Positions 45,303 to 54,501 of a DNA stretch of 64,000 nucleotides are shown one piece after another. Each line of letters starts with the position of its first letter. The first letter of the stretch is position 1. Below the pieces are notes generated by a model. It ran no database searches. It was not told where the DNA came from and saw only the letters and a program-made list of their open reading frames with translations. The position numbers and the translations under genes are program-made. The DNA lies in the NCBI RefSeq assembly GCF_002706745.1, contig NZ_CP017702.1:2232001-2296000 (forward strand). The letters run 5' to 3'. The stretch is from Companilactobacillus farciminis KCTC 3681 = DSM 20184 (GTDB lineage Bacteria; Bacillota; Bacilli; Lactobacillales; Lactobacillaceae).

Positions 45303-45776
45303 ATGAAAATCAAAACTACTTTACTAAAATTTGTTACTTTGATTATAGATGCTTTTGTTTTATTCTTTGTAGTCATGTTATCTATGAGCATGCTTAACGC
45401 TATTCAAGACCATCCCTTTGACTTATTCCCAACGATTGCCGGTTCAACATTTTTAATTGTGGGTCTATTAGTTCTTATCATCAGTTATTACTTATTTAGA
45501 ATTTTTAAACTAATCGACAACCATAATTTCTTCACCCAACAAGCACTGCATTTCGTTAGAATGGTTCGTTATTTATTCATCGCTTGTTCAGTCGTTTTAC
45601 TCGCAATTTTGCCGATAGCTTACCAAGCCGCTGACATTGACGATGCTCCCGGACTCATTATCGTAGCTTTAGGATTTATCTTTTTCCCTAGTGCGATTGC
45701 TGCTTTTATTTCAGTGATGGAGAAGATTTTAATCAATTCGATTCAATTTAAGCAAGAAAATGAATTGACGATATAG
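45303..45776 (+). CDS. DUF2975 family membrane protein
   Basis: This 157-residue protein has four hydrophobic segments (about 10-30, 44-65, 85-105, 120-145) separated by a conserved DNHNFFTQQALHFVR-like cytoplasmic stretch. DUF2975 proteins pair with a small Xre regulator in many Firmicutes. AAAGGAG precedes the ATG, and the next gene starts 10 bases after its stop. The function is unknown; a sensor of envelope state is one idea. Confidence 0.82.
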   Translation: MKIKTTLLKFVTLIIDAFVLFFVVMLSMSMLNAIQDHPFDLFPTIAGSTFLIVGLLVLIISYYLFRIFKLIDNHNFFTQQALHFVRMVRYLFIACSVVLLAILPIAYQAADIDDAPGLIIVALGFIFFPSAIAAFISVMEKILINSIQFKQENELTI

Positions 45777-45785
45777 GAGGTCAAA

Positions 45786-45989
45786 ATGATAAAAATAAAT
45801 TTGGATCTTCTATTAGTCAAAAAAAATATGACCGTTACCGAACTAGCTGAAAAAGTCGGCATCACTCAAGCTAACATTTCCATTCTAAAAAACGGTCGTG
45901 CCAAGGCAATTCGCTTCTCAACTTTAGAAAAAATCTGTAAAACACTAGACTGTCAACCCGGTGATATCTTAGAATATGTACAGGAATGA
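45786..45989 (+). CDS. Xre family regulator, YozG-like
   Basis: This 67-residue protein is a single helix-turn-helix domain (TVTELAEKVGITQANISILKNG, then FSTLEKICKTLDCQPGDILEY), the YozG size and pattern. AGGAGG precedes the ATG, and it is cotranscribed with the DUF2975 gene. It probably regulates its own operon through the inverted repeat upstream. Confidence 0.85.
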   Translation: MIKINLDLLLVKKNMTVTELAEKVGITQANISILKNGRAKAIRFSTLEKICKTLDCQPGDILEYVQE

Positions 45990-46126
45990 CGGAATGTATA
46001 CATCACCTTTTCCCTACTCCTCAAAGCTTCAGCTCGTATCTTCACAAAATCATCAAGCAATCTTTAAATATTATAATTTTTATTATGCTAATATGCAGTT
46101 GAAGTTATAGAAAGGAGTCTTAGATT

Positions 46127-46495
46127 ATGTCAGAGACAAAGAAAGTTATTGCCGTAGCTTTAGATATCAATAAGATTCCCTACAACAGTGATGTTGATGT
46201 CATTTTTACCCCAGGAACTCAAAGGATTTGGTATACGACAAATACTCAATCAATTGAGATACCTAAACGGATTTTATTATTTGATTCAATTTTGAATTCA
46301 TTTTTTAAGAAATTTTCCAAAAAATCCAATAAGCATGATGTTTTGAAATTCAACTATTTTGCTAACAAAGTTTCCCGTTACTTGAAGGATCATCCTTACG
46401 ATGCAGTTATCTTTGAGAACGAACAACTGAAAAACAAAATATTGCCTAATTTCAAAAATAAAAACGAATACGTTGTTGAAGATACGTTGGCTTAA
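46127..46495 (+). CDS. Hypothetical protein, 122 residues
   Basis: I do not recognise this 122-residue protein. It is soluble, lysine and asparagine rich, without membrane segments or cysteines, with a mid-region FFKKFSKKSNKHDVLKF and C-terminal ENEQLKNKILPNF. AAAGGAG precedes the ATG and a terminator follows the stop, so it is probably expressed. It is the only gene between the Xre and lectin genes. Confidence 0.6.
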   Translation: MSETKKVIAVALDINKIPYNSDVDVIFTPGTQRIWYTTNTQSIEIPKRILLFDSILNSFFKKFSKKSNKHDVLKFNYFANKVSRYLKDHPYDAVIFENEQLKNKILPNFKNKNEYVVEDTLA

Positions 46496-46500
46496 CTTTT

Positions 46501-46528
46501 ACCGATCCTTTTAAGGGTCGGTTTTTTT
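46501..46528 (+). terminator. Terminator
   Basis: ACCGATCC / GGGTCGGT stem followed by seven T, right after the hypothetical gene. Confidence 0.88.
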
Positions 46529-46636
46529 GTATTCCATTTACGAAGAATAAAACTTTTAATAAATGAGATGAAAGCGGATTCATATCTTGATATACTACTG
46601 TATACAATGAATATACATTTCGGGGAGTGAATCTTG

Positions 46637-49273
46637 ATGAAGGGACATCATAAGCATCTGATTGGATATATTTTTATATCCTTTTTTATGTTATTTGCAA
46701 ATTTTTTTATACCTTTGACTACTGTTAAAGCTGAACCAGTGGGGTTGCCTTTGAATGATTATATGGTTATTGATACGCCAACAATTATCAATCCACCAAA
46801 TGGAACTAATTACTTTAATAAAAATACCGCTTCTATTCAAAATGAGGATACTGCCAAATTAACTGACAAAGCAGGCCAAATAGTAAAAGAAGGGGGATTG
46901 TTGGTTAAAAACTTATATACTTTAAATCGTGGTACTATGGGAGCAATTTGGTCTAAAGACAGTGATACTTGGGATTTATCTCAAGTTCAACAAATATCTG
47001 CCTGGATGAATTTTGGCCCTCCTGATGATTCCTCTTTAGTTAATGGTGAAGGACTAGCTTTCGTAATTCAAAATGACAACCGAGGTACTAAAGCCATTGG
47101 TACTGGATTACAAGGACTAGGTGTCTATGGATATGATTTAACTACTTTTCCGTCAGCCTCACCTACCCCCCCAAGTCCGGAATTGGTTACACTGACTGCC
47201 GTGAAAAACAGCGTTGCTATAGAGTTTGATACTAACCTAAATAAGGCTGGGGAAGGTAAAGTGCCAACGCTTATCCATTATAAAGACTTGTTGATAGACA
47301 AATCTGAAGAACATTATACTTCTAATGGTTTTGACAGTGATATCGGAATAGCTGGTTCCACAGGCGTTAACCTTCTCCCCAACTCATACCTTGGTTTGAA
47401 AATCCCTGGAGAAAGAGGTTGGGGACACATTGCCTTTTCACTTCCTGGAAATGAAAATTCATATGCTGACGTTTTCAACGGTTCCGTCCCAACCAGTTAT
47501 AGCAAGCTTAAAATTTCCACAGGTATGAGCCTCTTTCATTCTAATGCAACCGTTGCTAACCTAATAGATGACATTGATTACTTCGGTAAACCCGTTAATT
47601 GGCATCACGTAACTATTACTTGGACGCCTGATGAAAATCTTCTAGCAGGAACACTTAGCTATGTTTATAATGACAAGGATGAACATGGTATTAATAACAC
47701 TAATAAAACAACAGATAACTACTTTAAACGTGTCGAATCATCTGTAAAAGTTCCAATGAGCACTTTTGATGTTCATAATGGAGATTACAATGTTCGTTGG
47801 GGATTCACTGGTGCCAATAGTTCTTTAGGTCAACTTGACGCAGATGGCAACGAGACTGGTAGCGAAAAAGTGGCTGATAAGTATGTAAAACTAGAAACTC
47901 TCCCCGACTCCCCTAATCCAATTGCTAACAGTTCGATAACTGATAATACGCTAAACAAAACCATCACTGATCAATCCACGGATAACAACGTCAACAGTGG
48001 CGATTCAGTCGATTTAAATTATGAAATCAAGCACGCCGAAGATAACAACAAAACTTCCGACTCCAAGATTCTACCCGATTCACAAAAGCCGTCTTGGAAA
48101 GATATCGTCGCTGCTATCCAAATTCCCGACATGGAAACCTACTTAGATTTTCGCCAGGAAGACAGTCCCAATACTCCCGGACAAAAACGAATCGGCTACA
48201 TTGAATATCAAGATGGTACTCAAGACGACTTATTGGTTTCAGATGTCTCTTTGACTAGTGGCCAAGCTGAAAGTACTAGTACCAAAGTCGCTATTAACAG
48301 CCGTCTAGTCACCAAAAAGCTCTCCAAAGATCTCGACAACACTGACAACAAAATTACCAATGTTAAAATTTTTGGAACAGCTATTAACAAAGACCTAAAA
48401 GACCATCTAGTTCAAAAAGCCCCCGTCTATTTCAATGGTAGCAATGCCATCATTTCAACTAGTTCCCCTGAATTTAATATCCGTTACGAGAAGAACTGGA
48501 GCTTGATGGCTAAGGGTCTCGAAGAAAATTACACATTACGTTTCCAACAAGACAATCCTAATATCACTTTGCCTATCGAATTGTCTTACAATCCTGAACA
48601 AAAATTTGTTCCCGGAGATGAATTAATCGTTGATATCAACATCGATAATGAGAAAAAAATCGAAAGTAAAATCAATGTCACTGGCAATGACACGACTGAA
48701 AAAATTGAAATTCCTATCAATGAAACAATCTTTGATTCAGCAAGTGATTTTTGGAACACTTTCTCATTAGAAAAGAACAATCCTCACCGAATTGAAATCA
48801 CGGTAACCGATAAGGATTCTAAAGTTTCTAACAACGTTCAATTTTTCGTTGAAGTAATTCCTGATAAAACTCTCAGAGTTGATGCTTCTAAGAGTATCTC
48901 CTTCAAGAACATCAATTATTCCAGCAAAGCAGATTATATTCATCGTCAAGATGATGGCTACGTCAAAGTAACTAGTCGTAATAATCCTTGGCAATTACGT
49001 ACGCGTGTAGTCAAGCCTCTAACTAAGTCTAATGACAATGAACAATTCGTCGGTAGTTTGCTTTACATCGATGACGACCAAAGATCTGCTCTAGATGATT
49101 CACCTACTTTGATTGAAGAAGACAACCACAGCTACTCTGAAGAAACTGTAAAAACAATTTCTGATACTTGGAAAGATGATACTGGCGTTATTTTGAAACA
49201 GACTGGTTTGAATGAAGCTGGCCAATACGTCGGAACTCTGGAATGGAGTTTAGCTGACGCCGACATTAACTAA
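46637..49273 (+). CDS. Secreted L-type-lectin protein with C-terminal WxL domain
   Basis: This 878-residue protein has a signal peptide (residues 1-32, cleaved near VKA) and an L-type lectin domain about 60-400 (GEGLAFVIQNDNRGTKAIG, then SVAIEFDTN). Middle domains of about 130 residues resemble bacterial surface repeats, and the C terminus has two WxL motifs (NNPWQLRTRVV and GTLEWSLADADI). WxL proteins bind peptidoglycan non-covalently and commonly occur with DUF916/DUF3324 partners, which are absent here. I used the ATG at 46637; a TTG just before it is also possible. GGGGAG stands upstream. Confidence 0.8.
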   Translation: MKGHHKHLIGYIFISFFMLFANFFIPLTTVKAEPVGLPLNDYMVIDTPTIINPPNGTNYFNKNTASIQNEDTAKLTDKAGQIVKEGGLLVKNLYTLNRGTMGAIWSKDSDTWDLSQVQQISAWMNFGPPDDSSLVNGEGLAFVIQNDNRGTKAIGTGLQGLGVYGYDLTTFPSASPTPPSPELVTLTAVKNSVAIEFDTNLNKAGEGKVPTLIHYKDLLIDKSEEHYTSNGFDSDIGIAGSTGVNLLPNSYLGLKIPGERGWGHIAFSLPGNENSYADVFNGSVPTSYSKLKISTGMSLFHSNATVANLIDDIDYFGKPVNWHHVTITWTPDENLLAGTLSYVYNDKDEHGINNTNKTTDNYFKRVESSVKVPMSTFDVHNGDYNVRWGFTGANSSLGQLDADGNETGSEKVADKYVKLETLPDSPNPIANSSITDNTLNKTITDQSTDNNVNSGDSVDLNYEIKHAEDNNKTSDSKILPDSQKPSWKDIVAAIQIPDMETYLDFRQEDSPNTPGQKRIGYIEYQDGTQDDLLVSDVSLTSGQAESTSTKVAINSRLVTKKLSKDLDNTDNKITNVKIFGTAINKDLKDHLVQKAPVYFNGSNAIISTSSPEFNIRYEKNWSLMAKGLEENYTLRFQQDNPNITLPIELSYNPEQKFVPGDELIVDINIDNEKKIESKINVTGNDTTEKIEIPINETIFDSASDFWNTFSLEKNNPHRIEITVTDKDSKVSNNVQFFVEVIPDKTLRVDASKSISFKNINYSSKADYIHRQDDGYVKVTSRNNPWQLRTRVVKPLTKSNDNEQFVGSLLYIDDDQRSALDDSPTLIEEDNHSYSEETVKTISDTWKDDTGVILKQTGLNEAGQYVGTLEWSLADADIN

Positions 49274-49280
49274 GACACAC

Positions 49281-49311
49281 AAAAAGGAGCCTTAAATTTA
49301 GGCTCCTTTTT
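49281..49311. terminator. Bidirectional terminator
   Basis: AAAAGGAGCC / GGCTCCTTTT stem with T runs, between the lectin gene and the convergent oxidoreductase gene. Confidence 0.88.
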
Positions 49312-49312
49312 G

Positions 49313-49954
49313 TTATCTAATAACGTCTTGAATAGCTTGATCTCCAGAAGAGAAATTGTATTCATTTTTGATTGATGATGGAGTTTGGATGGCTTGAGCG
49401 ATAACTTTGGCGACATCTGCTCTAGCAACTGATCCACCTTCATAATTGCTTTGGATATTAACTTTTCCCGTTGCAGGATCGTCAGTCAAAGTCCCTGGAT
49501 GAACAATTGTGTAATCTAAGTTTGTGCTACGAAGATACTTGTCAGCATAATGCTTAGCTACATAATATGGTCTGATTCCTGAAGCTTCCCACTTTGTGCG
49601 ATCATCGCTGTAAACGGCACTGACCATGACGTAACGCTTGATACCAAGAATTTGAGCGGCATCCATCGTCTTGATAGCTCCGTCCAAATCAATTTCAATT
49701 GTCTTGTCATATCCAGCACCACCGGCACCAGCAGAAAAGACAATCGTATCAGCACCAGATTCGGCGATTGAATTTTGAATATCCTTTGGAGATGCTGTTA
49801 AGTCAATGTATTGAGTTGGAATGCCCTCCGCTTGATAAGCGTTGATTTGTTCTTCCTTACGCAAACCGGCCGCAAAATCAATCTTTCGAGACTTTAATTC
49901 GTCAACTAACAAACGTCCCACTTTACCATGGGCACCAATAATAAGTACTTTCAT
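49313..49954 (-). CDS. NAD(P)-binding oxidoreductase (atypical SDR)
   Basis: This 213-residue protein has the Rossmann motif LIIGAHGKVGRLL at the N terminus, TIVFSAGAGG near residue 75, VMVSAVYSDD with YYVAKHYAD further on, and TIVHPGTL. It matches the YwnB/NAD(P)H-binding family. The ATG at 49954 follows GGAGG; the longer frame to 49978 lacks a site. It is a single gene. The substrate is unknown. Confidence 0.82.
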   Translation of the reverse strand: MKVLIIGAHGKVGRLLVDELKSRKIDFAAGLRKEEQINAYQAEGIPTQYIDLTASPKDIQNSIAESGADTIVFSAGAGGAGYDKTIEIDLDGAIKTMDAAQILGIKRYVMVSAVYSDDRTKWEASGIRPYYVAKHYADKYLRSTNLDYTIVHPGTLTDDPATGKVNIQSNYEGGSVARADVAKVIAQAIQTPSSIKNEYNFSSGDQAIQDVIR

Positions 49955-50029
49955 TAATAAAACCTCCTCAAGTACCATTACCTTAACAACAATTATTTTA
50001 TTTTTCCATTATTAAGTATTTTGATAACA

Positions 50030-50059
50030 AAAAAATCCCAATCACGAAGGATTGAGATT
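50030..50059 (-). terminator. Terminator of prs
   Basis: CTCAATCC/GATTGGGAT-type imperfect stem with seven T reading leftward, just after the prs stop. Confidence 0.65.
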
Positions 50060-50066
50060 AATCGAT

Positions 50067-51047
50067 TTACTTAATAATTGTAAAGCTATCACGAACATCA
50101 AATAGTGAGTCGATTGATTCATTATCTTGAGTCATGCGAATAGCATCACCAACTAAGTCAGTTACGGATAAAACTTTTAATTTATCAAAATGACATTCTT
50201 CTGGAACGACAATTGAATCTGAAACTAAAACTTCCATCAAATCTGATGCTTCTAGACGTTTAGCAGCATCTTTTGAGAAGATTGGGTGTGTAGCTACGGC
50301 AGAAATTGTCTTAGCACCGGCCTTTTTAACTGCTTCAGCACTATTGATCATTCTAGTACCTGTATCAATCAAATCATCAACGATAACACATTGTTTACCA
50401 TCAACGTCACCAATGATATCAGGAACAACATTATCATCTTCAGTTGATCTTTGGTCAACGATAGCAATTTGTGAACCGAATACTTCGGCCAAAGAACGTG
50501 CACGTTTAGTTGAGTTGTGATCAGGAGCTACGAAAACAAATTCGTCAGGATTCTTGATCTTTTGTTCAAAGTAACTAGCAAAAATAGGCATTGCACGTAA
50601 GTGATCAACTGGGATATCAAAGAATCCTTGAATTTGGTCAGCATGCATATCGATAGCAATAACACGATCGACTTGTCCCATTTCTAGCATATTGGCAAAC
50701 AACTTAGCTGAGATAGGTTCTCTAGAACGAGATTTTCTATCTGAACGTGTGTAAGCAAAGTATGGCAATACACAAGTAATGCTGTTAGCACTAGCACGTC
50801 TCAAAGAATCTACGGCAATCATCAATTCCATAAAGTTGTCATTAACAGGATCAGAAACTGAATGAATAATGTAAACGTCTTTTCCACGAATACTTTCGTT
50901 TATTTGAATGTTGATTTCACCATCACTAAAATGTGAAACGGTAGCATCCAACAATGGAATTCCCATGTAGTCAGAAATTCTTTTTGCTAATGGTTTATTA
51001 CCATTTAAAGAAAGTAAAGCAATTTTATCTAATGAGCTATTAGACAT
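50067..51047 (-). CDS. prs: Ribose-phosphate pyrophosphokinase
   Basis: This 326-residue cytoplasmic enzyme makes PRPP from ribose 5-phosphate and ATP, feeding nucleotide and amino acid synthesis. The flexible loop RSDRKSRSREPISAKL, DMHADQIQGFF and the PRPP-binding CVIVDDLIDTGTRM (about 216-229) are intact. It starts 15 bases after the yueI stop, so it is probably the second gene of that operon. Confidence 0.95.
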   Translation of the reverse strand: MSNSSLDKIALLSLNGNKPLAKRISDYMGIPLLDATVSHFSDGEINIQINESIRGKDVYIIHSVSDPVNDNFMELMIAVDSLRRASANSITCVLPYFAYTRSDRKSRSREPISAKLFANMLEMGQVDRVIAIDMHADQIQGFFDIPVDHLRAMPIFASYFEQKIKNPDEFVFVAPDHNSTKRARSLAEVFGSQIAIVDQRSTEDDNVVPDIIGDVDGKQCVIVDDLIDTGTRMINSAEAVKKAGAKTISAVATHPIFSKDAAKRLEASDLMEVLVSDSIVVPEECHFDKLKVLSVTDLVGDAIRMTQDNESIDSLFDVRDSFTIIK

Positions 51048-51062
51048 TTTTGTCCTCCAAAA

Positions 51063-51443
51063 TTATATAAGCACTGGTCTATCAACAGGTTTACCCTCGT
51101 TAGCAATAACTAGTCCCATGTCGTTATCAGTCAAGGCACGGTCTTTATTACGGACTCCCGATTGTGAAACTATTGTAAACTTATACTTTAATTTTACACT
51201 CAATTGTAGGTATTTATCCAGTATATATGAATCAATTTTTCCATTTAAGTACAGATGATACTCTGGATATTTTTTCATAACGCTTTCAACCGTCTTGATA
51301 TTATCCTCATTTTTTAATTGGGCAATCGTTAAAGCAATCGCTACTCTTTCAGCAAAGTTTCCCAAGAATTTGTTCTTCTCATCAGGCTTTAACTGTGGCT
51401 TGCCAAAAACATTTTGTTTAATATAATCTTCAACATTAGTCAT
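51063..51443 (-). CDS. yueI: YueI family protein (DUF1694)
   Basis: This 126-residue protein matches YueI: an N-terminal IKQNVFGKPQLKPDEK, GNFAERVAIALT near residues 28-39, and the C-terminal ALTDNDMGLVIAN. The family resembles a tRNA/nucleotide-binding fold; its role is not settled. It lies upstream of prs in the same direction. Confidence 0.8.
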   Translation of the reverse strand: MTNVEDYIKQNVFGKPQLKPDEKNKFLGNFAERVAIALTIAQLKNEDNIKTVESVMKKYPEYHLYLNGKIDSYILDKYLQLSVKLKYKFTIVSQSGVRNKDRALTDNDMGLVIANEGKPVDRPVLI

Positions 51444-51571
51444 TTATACACCCTCCATACGTCATAGTATAGCGAAGAAAGCCCTTTAATAAAAGTTTAT
51501 GATATCGTTATTCTTACCATTCTTTTACCCAATAATTGTATAATGAAAAAAAGAGAAAGGATGTGTTACTT

Positions 51572-51811
51572 ATGGATGAAATGGTATTTTTTAACCCCGG
51601 CGATGCGATTGCCAATTCAAAAGATTACGGCGAAGCAGTTCGTGGAGCACAAATTTATAAAGCAAAGGATCCCTATGAATCATCCCTAGTAGTTGCACAA
51701 GATGTTTCCGACAATAAGAGCTTTGCGGTTTACTTTGCTAAAGACGAAAAGAAAGATATTCAGGATTCTGACACTGGTATCGTTAAGTATCATTTGAAAA
51801 AGAAAATTTAA
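51572..51811 (+). CDS. Hypothetical protein, 79 residues
   Basis: This 79-residue soluble protein has a central acidic/aromatic part (NKSFAVYFAKDEKKD). I placed the ATG at 51572 after GAAAGGATG; the longer frame from 51536 lacks a ribosome site. It resembles small conserved lactobacillar proteins but I cannot name a family. It is immediately followed by copy D of the dispersed repeat. Confidence 0.6.
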   Translation: MDEMVFFNPGDAIANSKDYGEAVRGAQIYKAKDPYESSLVVAQDVSDNKSFAVYFAKDEKKDIQDSDTGIVKYHLKKKI

Positions 51812-51828
51812 AGATTCTAGTAGACTAG

Positions 51829-52011
51829 CGTAACATTCTGTCCTCCATAGCAAAGAAAATTCGGCTGGAACGCTGTGGACACGACTTGGAGCCTTTGCTA
51901 AGCCCAAAATCGGGCAAAGTCTTCAAGCTCGGTCTTTCACTAGGCAATAAATTGCCAAGAGAAATTTCACAGCTGAGCCAATTTTCTTTGCTATTCCGGA
52001 CTAGATAGTGG
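51829..52011 (+). repeat. Dispersed structured repeat, copy D
   Basis: The core is the same as copies B and C, with main stem AGCAAAGAAAAT / ATTTTCTTTGCT and second stem GCTGTG/CACAGC where other copies have AATGTG/CACATT. Both arms changed together. No copy-B-type 3' extension is seen. Confidence 0.85.
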
Positions 52012-52040
52012 TTCTATATTTTTTTATGATCAAACAAATA

Positions 52041-52090
52041 AACATCAATTCAGATAAATGGTTAATTGACCATATCTGAATTGATGTTTT
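52041..52090 (+). terminator. Terminator-like hairpin
   Basis: ACATCAATTCAGATA pairs with TATCTGAATTGATGT over a loop of about 15 bases, followed by T-rich sequence. It separates copy D from the beta-helix gene. Confidence 0.75.
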
Positions 52091-52185
52091 TTGATTTATT
52101 AATTTTGTGTAGTTTCTTTAGATTGCCATACTATGCTACTGACCCTCATATAATGGAACTATAAAACAAATGGAGGCTTGCGTAT

Positions 52186-52998
52186 ATGACAACATTTTAT
52201 ATCAAAAACACAAACGAAAAGGATTTGGACCTGGTAACTGCTCTCAATCTTGCTAAACCTTTCGACACTATCAAGCTGGCCGAGGGTGATTATTTTTCTG
52301 ATAACAAACCTTACTATTTAAATTTGAAAAAAAACGTCAATATAATTGGTGATAGTTCCAATAACTGTGCAATAAAACTCCATGCTTATTTTTTAATTGG
52401 TGACAATGTTCAAATCATCCTTAAAAACATGACAATTTCATCCGGGCAAAGTCCCCTTAACACTGTTGCGATATACGATGATGCACATTTTTATGCCGAA
52501 AACGTTCGTTTCTTACATCCTCTCAACAACAAATGGAATACGATTTTTTGTAAAAACGCCTCTTTTGCTCTTTACGATTCCGTTGTGTCGACTGCTGATA
52601 TTGAAACCGCTGGTCTGTATCTGGAAAATTGTCCTAATTTGCTCGTCAATGATACGATCAACACTCTTTATTTAAAAAATTCCAATTGTAAACAAAAGGA
52701 CTGCTTGATCAATCATTCGATTGGCGTTGACTTCCAATCATCGTTAACTTTTATTCGTATGACTGTAAATGCCAATGACGAATGTCCCGATAGCGATTTT
52801 TATGCTCTTAATAATTCAATCGTTGAGGGTCGCTACCTTGCTTTTACAACTGACTCACCAATTGTTGATGTCTTCTCAAGTTCATTTGCCAGTCGTAACT
52901 TCTATTCTGACGTCAACAAAATTCAATGGAACATCGATGATGAATCTACCGTTCGTGTCGATGGATATCCTCCATACAACAATCGTTCATTTGATTAA
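52186..52998 (+). CDS. Right-handed beta-helix-like protein, cytoplasmic
   Basis: This 270-residue protein has many short beta-strand repeats in the pectin-lyase style (IKLAEGDYFSDN, VNIIGDSSNNCAIKLHAYF, VQIILKNMTISSG, YAENVRFLHPL), suggesting a right-handed parallel beta helix. No signal peptide, membrane segment or catalytic triad is evident, so an intracellular sensor or structural protein is more likely than a secreted lyase. It is a single gene with a terminator just past its end. Confidence 0.65.
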   Translation: MTTFYIKNTNEKDLDLVTALNLAKPFDTIKLAEGDYFSDNKPYYLNLKKNVNIIGDSSNNCAIKLHAYFLIGDNVQIILKNMTISSGQSPLNTVAIYDDAHFYAENVRFLHPLNNKWNTIFCKNASFALYDSVVSTADIETAGLYLENCPNLLVNDTINTLYLKNSNCKQKDCLINHSIGVDFQSSLTFIRMTVNANDECPDSDFYALNNSIVEGRYLAFTTDSPIVDVFSSSFASRNFYSDVNKIQWNIDDESTVRVDGYPPYNNRSFD

Positions 52999-53003
52999 TA
53001 ACA

Positions 53004-53037
53004 AAAACAGCCGAATTTTACGATTCGACTGTTTTTT
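53004..53037. terminator. Bidirectional terminator
   Basis: AACAG.CGAAT / ATTCG.CTGTT stem with flanking A and T runs, between convergent genes. Confidence 0.75.
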
Positions 53038-53620
53038 TCATCCAATTATCCAAAAAAGTTAGTTGCTCTTTTGTATGAAACCAGTGTTCTCCATTTTCCA
53101 TTATCGTTACGTGAGCGTTATGGTTTCCAACAAAATCATTCAAAACTTCATTTGAAGTATGATCGTCTTTTTGACCATAAAGAATTTCTGTCTCTATTTG
53201 CCAGTTGATTGGATGTTCTCTAACAAATTGCAAATATTTCCACGATAAAGTCTTACGACCTAAAGTGATTTCTTGTTGATCCCTTAAGTCTGCTTCAGTT
53301 AAATTATTTTCTTCAAGCGTATCAGTGATTGATTTTTCCATATCCAAAATTGGCGAGATAAACAAGGCCTTCTTGATTGGCATATCTTGTAAAGCTAGCA
53401 TCGAGAAATAGACGCCAATACTATTAGCTAGCAAAAATATCTGGTCGTATTTTGACGTCAATTTTTCATAAGTGTCCCGGACCTGTTTTTCAACGACCCA
53501 GGGCAAATATTCCCGATAATCGACACCAATCATTTCAAAACCCGGGCAATTTTTCTTAAAACGTTCTGCTTCTAAAGCACTGCCACCTTTGCCATGAACG
53601 TAAATAATCGCTTTTTTCAA
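53018..53620 (-). CDS. Alpha/beta hydrolase
   Basis: This 200-residue protein has IIYVHGKGGSALE at the N terminus, a nucleophile Ser in LANSIGVYFSML near residue 68, and the His in GEHWFH near the end. The nucleophile elbow reads N-S-I-G rather than GxSxG. It is related to small esterases of the RBBP9/UPF0227 kind. It begins 9 bases after the glutamine-amidotransferase-like gene stop, so they form an operon. Confidence 0.78.
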   Translation of the reverse strand: MKKAIIYVHGKGGSALEAERFKKNCPGFEMIGVDYREYLPWVVEKQVRDTYEKLTSKYDQIFLLANSIGVYFSMLALQDMPIKKALFISPILDMEKSITDTLEENNLTEADLRDQQEITLGRKTLSWKYLQFVREHPINWQIETEILYGQKDDHTSNEVLNDFVGNHNAHVTIMENGEHWFHTKEQLTFLDNWMKKTVES

Positions 53621-53629
53621 AATGCCACC

Positions 53630-54295
53630 TCAGTCTGTGATGTAATCTAACATACGATTTAAAATCAATTTGTTTTCTGCGGGCACTGGTGTATTCAAAA
53701 TATCTTCACTCGATTGATTCAAAACTGACCCTTTAAGATATGGAAAATCATTAACTACCATTTCTCGCACATTATCAGCCTCAGGTTCAACGTGAAACTG
53801 CAAGCCGATGATTCGATGATTCATGACAAAGCCTTGATTCTTGACCTTATCACTTGAGAATAGCAGTTTAGCATCTTCTGGAATTTCAAACATTTCCTCA
53901 TGCCAATGCAAAACCGTCATTTTCTCAGGGATACCAAAGATTGCTTCATTTTGACGATAAACTGGTGCCCAGCCCACTTCTTTAGCTGGAGCTTTCTTGA
54001 TTTCCTTGCCTAGCGTTTTTGCAATTTGTTGAGCCCCAAAACAAGCACCGAATAGTGGCTTATTTTGAGCCAACAATTTTTTGATCAATTGGCGTTCCTG
54101 TTTGATCCAAGGTAAATCATCATTAGGACTCATTGGTCCACCAAGAATGACTAGCATATCTGTCTGTTCGGCTGATGGTAAATGTCCAAACTGATAAGGA
54201 TGATAGATATACATTTGATGCCCATGTTCTTGTGACCAATCTTGGATCATTCCGGGACCTTCATTTGGAGTATGTTGCAACACATTTATTCTCAT
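53630..54295 (-). CDS. Class I glutamine amidotransferase-like protein
   Basis: This 221-residue protein has LVILGGPMSPNDD, catalytic Cys in FGACFGAQQIAK, and His/Glu in LQFHVEPE, a complete GATase1 triad. It resembles GuaA-N-type stand-alone amidotransferases that hydrolyse gamma-glutamyl compounds. The ATG at 54295 follows AAAGGAA; the longer frame to 54364 is unlikely. It is followed by the hydrolase gene. Confidence 0.85.
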   Translation of the reverse strand: MRINVLQHTPNEGPGMIQDWSQEHGHQMYIYHPYQFGHLPSAEQTDMLVILGGPMSPNDDLPWIKQERQLIKKLLAQNKPLFGACFGAQQIAKTLGKEIKKAPAKEVGWAPVYRQNEAIFGIPEKMTVLHWHEEMFEIPEDAKLLFSSDKVKNQGFVMNHRIIGLQFHVEPEADNVREMVVNDFPYLKGSVLNQSSEDILNTPVPAENKLILNRMLDYITD

Positions 54296-54422
54296 AGGAA
54301 TTCCTTTCAGACAACGGCAATGTTTGGTCTGGGTATCGCCTGCAACTGCCCAATATGCAATCATTATAGCATGTCAAAAAAAATAATATTTATTTTGAGT
54401 TTCTCTAAATAGAACTCCCAGA

Positions 54423-54455
54423 GTGACATATTATGACACCCCTCGGTGTTATTCT
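54423..54455 (+). promoter_or_regulatory. WYL-type operator and promoter of the UDG-like gene
   Basis: GTGACATATTATGACAC (54423-54439) is a 17-bp quasi-palindrome, followed by CCCTC and an extended -10 TGTTATTCT (54447-54455). The same arrangement occurs at 57058-57026 on the minus strand. Confidence 0.65.
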
Positions 54456-54501
54456 AAAACCATAAGAAATCGATAGAGGTTATTATAGGAGGGTATTTTA
54501 C

